DNA of 38,431 nucleotides, from positions 1 through 38,431 of the forward strand of contig DAOTGG010000006.1 in the NCBI GenBank assembly GCA_035446985.1, written 5' to 3'. The position numbers and the translations under genes were made by a program. Origin of the DNA: JAQUSX01 sp035446985 (lineage in GTDB: Bacteria; Bacillota; Clostridia; Christensenellales; CAG-314). Shown one piece after another: positions 37,069 to 38,431 of the stretch (positions within the stretch are counted from its first letter, which is position 1; the number at the start of each line of letters is the position of its first letter). The notes under the pieces are model-generated. The model ran no database searches and had not been told where the DNA came from. It worked only from the letters and a program-made list of their open reading frames with translations.

Positions 37069-37773
37069 TTATACTTTTGGTTTGTAAACTATTCTACGGC
37101 AGTTGTCGCATTTTATATAGCCTTTTTGGTCTATATTCGCAACAATGCCGCTGGGGATTTCCATTTGGCAGCCGCCGCATTGGTTAGAGCCTACGAGCGG
37201 AACAAACGGCGGATAAATGCCTTGACCTTTTATTTTTTGATAAGTATCCAGCATTTCGGGATCAAGCGTTTTTTCAATTTTCTTCAAGTTTTTTTGAAGT
37301 TCGTTGAGTTCGGGCACTCTCGCTTCTTTTTCCTTTTCATAACTTTCTTTACATTCCAAATATTGCTTTCTCGCCATCGGATATTTATCGCGGTAGCTGT
37401 CGTATTGTTTTGAAATTTCTTCGATTTCCTGCAAAATACCTTTAACGTCTTTATCAACGCTTGCTAAAACTTTTGCCAAATCGTCTATTTTTTTGCGTAA
37501 GTAATTTATTTCGTCCAAATCTCTCGAAGTATCTATGTTTTTTTCATATTCGGTCACAAGTTTTACTTTTTCATCAAAACTCTGCGTAAGTCCGTTCAGC
37601 ATTATGTTAAGTTCTTTGGAACGCTGTTCCATTTTTTTAAACGCCGCCTCGGCATCCCTTAAATACGCGCTGAACTGTCTGCCTCTTTTTTTGCTTTCCG
37701 AGTCGTTCAGCTGCTTTTCAATCTGTCTGATTTTTCCGTCGGTTTCCTGATACATCAACACTTTCTCTATCAT
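37069..37773 (-). CDS. Coiled-coil protein with C-terminal C4 zinc ribbon
   Basis: The 234-residue protein consists of a long coiled coil (about 5-180, heptads rich in Lys/Glu such as KKIDDLAKVLASVDKDVKGI) and a C-terminal zinc ribbon. The ribbon is NQCGGCQMEIPSG near 197-209 and IKCDNCRRIVY near 221-231, giving two CxxC knuckles. This architecture is a conserved bacterial family often beside trmK or nif3; it has been linked to nucleic-acid binding but has no firm role. The start chosen is the ATG at 37773, eight bases after AAGGAG; the GTG at 37782 overlaps the trmK stop (GTGA) and the ribosome site itself. It is the last gene of the rpoD-trmK transcript. Confidence 0.92.
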   Translation of the reverse strand: MIEKVLMYQETDGKIRQIEKQLNDSESKKRGRQFSAYLRDAEAAFKKMEQRSKELNIMLNGLTQSFDEKVKLVTEYEKNIDTSRDLDEINYLRKKIDDLAKVLASVDKDVKGILQEIEEISKQYDSYRDKYPMARKQYLECKESYEKEKEARVPELNELQKNLKKIEKTLDPEMLDTYQKIKGQGIYPPFVPLVGSNQCGGCQMEIPSGIVANIDQKGYIKCDNCRRIVYKPKV

Positions 37774-37778
37774 AAATT

Positions 37779-38402
37779 TCACTCCTTAATAAGTAAACTC
37801 AAAATTTCCTTTCTTTTTATTTCCGCTTTTTCATCCGCGCACACGCTTAATATTTTTTCGCACAAAGCCAGCTCTTTTCGTAAATACTTTTGAAAATCCG
37901 CTGTCGGACACTCTATATTCGTTTTGCCATATTTAATTTCCATTTCACTCAATGAATCTTTGCCCAAACTCAGTTTCATCAAAAAATAATATTTTTTATC
38001 AAAAAAAAGATAATCTTTTTCGATTTTATATTGTTTTTGAATAAATTCCCGCAAAACGTCGGCGTTTTTCATAGGCTGCAAAATAAGTATTGTCGGTAAA
38101 TATTCGGCGTTTTTTATAATCTCTATTATTTCCTGTCCGCCCATGCCCGCGATAACTGCGCAATCGGCTTGTATTTTGCCCAGACCGTTTTGGCAAATAA
38201 ATTCCGCTTTAATATCTTTTGACTCGCAAAGTTTTTCGGCTTTTAGCAAACTGTCGCGGCTTATATCTATAAAATAAACTTTTTTCGCGATGCCGCTAAC
38301 GAGCGCGGTATAACCTATTTTGCCGTGGTCGCAGCCGACGTCGGCAAGAATATCGCATTTTGGCAACAACTCGACTATATTCTTTTGTCGTAACGTGAGC
38401 AT
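37779..38402 (-). CDS. trmK: tRNA (adenine(22)-N(1))-methyltransferase
   Basis: The 207-residue class I methyltransferase modifies A22 in the D loop of some tRNAs in Gram-positive bacteria. The SAM motif is ADVGCDHGKIGYTAL at 20-34, and IDISRDSLLKAE follows near 45-56. The family signature AVIAGMGGQEIIEII is near 82-96. The C-terminal region (155-207) is a coiled-coil helical extension, as in B. subtilis YqfN. The ATG overlaps the rpoD stop (TAATG) and there is no separate ribosome site, so translation is coupled. The sigA-trmK order is conserved in Bacillota; a nif3 gene usually follows, but here the zinc-ribbon gene comes next. Confidence 0.95.
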   Translation of the reverse strand: MLTLRQKNIVELLPKCDILADVGCDHGKIGYTALVSGIAKKVYFIDISRDSLLKAEKLCESKDIKAEFICQNGLGKIQADCAVIAGMGGQEIIEIIKNAEYLPTILILQPMKNADVLREFIQKQYKIEKDYLFFDKKYYFLMKLSLGKDSLSEMEIKYGKTNIECPTADFQKYLRKELALCEKILSVCADEKAEIKRKEILSLLIKE

Positions 38403-38431
38403 TAGTCCAAATAATCTTTTAATTTTTTGCT
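38402..38431 (-). CDS. rpoD: 3' end of the primary sigma factor gene (partial)
   Basis: The last 30 bases read on the minus strand give SKKLKDYLD and a TAA stop at 38402-38404. That peptide is the conserved C-terminus of RpoD/SigA (region 4.2 end, S-K/R-K-L-K-D-Y/F-L-D). The stop shares a base with the trmK ATG (TAATG). Position directly upstream of trmK matches the conserved Bacillota order, which makes the call firm despite only nine codons being visible. Confidence 0.88.
   Translation of the reverse strand, partial: SKKLKDYLD

Overview
The window looks like chromosomal DNA of a low-GC, strictly anaerobic Bacillota, most likely an uncultivated Clostridia lineage. The clues are AT-rich intergenic DNA, GGAG-type ribosome binding sites mixed with TTG/GTG starts, a T-box leader on valS, Clostridia-type families (DUF4364, DegV, a C4 zinc-ribbon coiled-coil protein next to trmK and rpoD), and superoxide reductase plus rubrerythrin as oxygen defence. 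The taxonomy is inference; no rRNA is present.

Left part (1-6.2 kb): a small XRE regulator translationally coupled to a gene cut by the window edge, a 19-bp tandem repeat, tRNA-Glu(CTC), two tandem DegV/FakB-like fatty-acid-binding proteins, a thiolase-SDR reductase pair (acetoacetyl-CoA formation and reduction), desulfoferrodoxin, and tRNA-Leu(CAG). 6.2-9.6 kb: one very AT-rich 1138-residue SF2 helicase with a probable C-terminal PD-(D/E)XK nuclease domain, convergent with the tRNA-Leu. 9.8-11.6 kb: an ArsR / ArsP-like permease / thioredoxin-like arsenic operon. 11.8-14.7 kb: methyltransferase, divergent GNAT and aldehyde dehydrogenase genes, and tRNA-Leu with an AAG anticodon. 14.9-22.8 kb: a GNAT, DUF4364, an unknown 251-aa protein, a Gfo/Idh-polA-coaE operon with overlapping genes, and another GNAT. 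23.1-24.1 kb: a Fur/PerR regulator with rubrerythrin behind a promoter carrying a Fur-type box. 24.35-27.2 kb: tRNA-Leu(CAA), an AT-rich AbiH/SIR2-like defence gene, and divergent dinB (Pol IV). 27.4-38.4 kb: a secreted/membrane protein of unknown function, T-box-controlled valS, a YkvI-like transporter, a TPR protein, a polytopic membrane protein, dapA-dapB, the C4 zinc-ribbon protein, trmK, and the last nine codons of rpoD at the right edge.

The most striking signal is a 40-bp near-perfect palindrome (25918-25957) between the AbiH-like gene and dinB. On each strand it carries a TTGACA -35, a 17-bp spacer holding the same Gram-positive SOS (LexA/DinR) box GAAC-N4-GTTC, and a good -10. One LexA site should therefore control a phage-defence-type gene and the error-prone polymerase together. 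Second, dinB, two GNAT genes and the ykvI-like gene have -10 elements only 6-11 bases from their start codons, which predicts leaderless mRNAs. Third, two of the three tRNA-Leu genes are each followed by a single AT-rich convergent defence-type gene that abuts the tRNA terminator, suggesting preferred landing sites.
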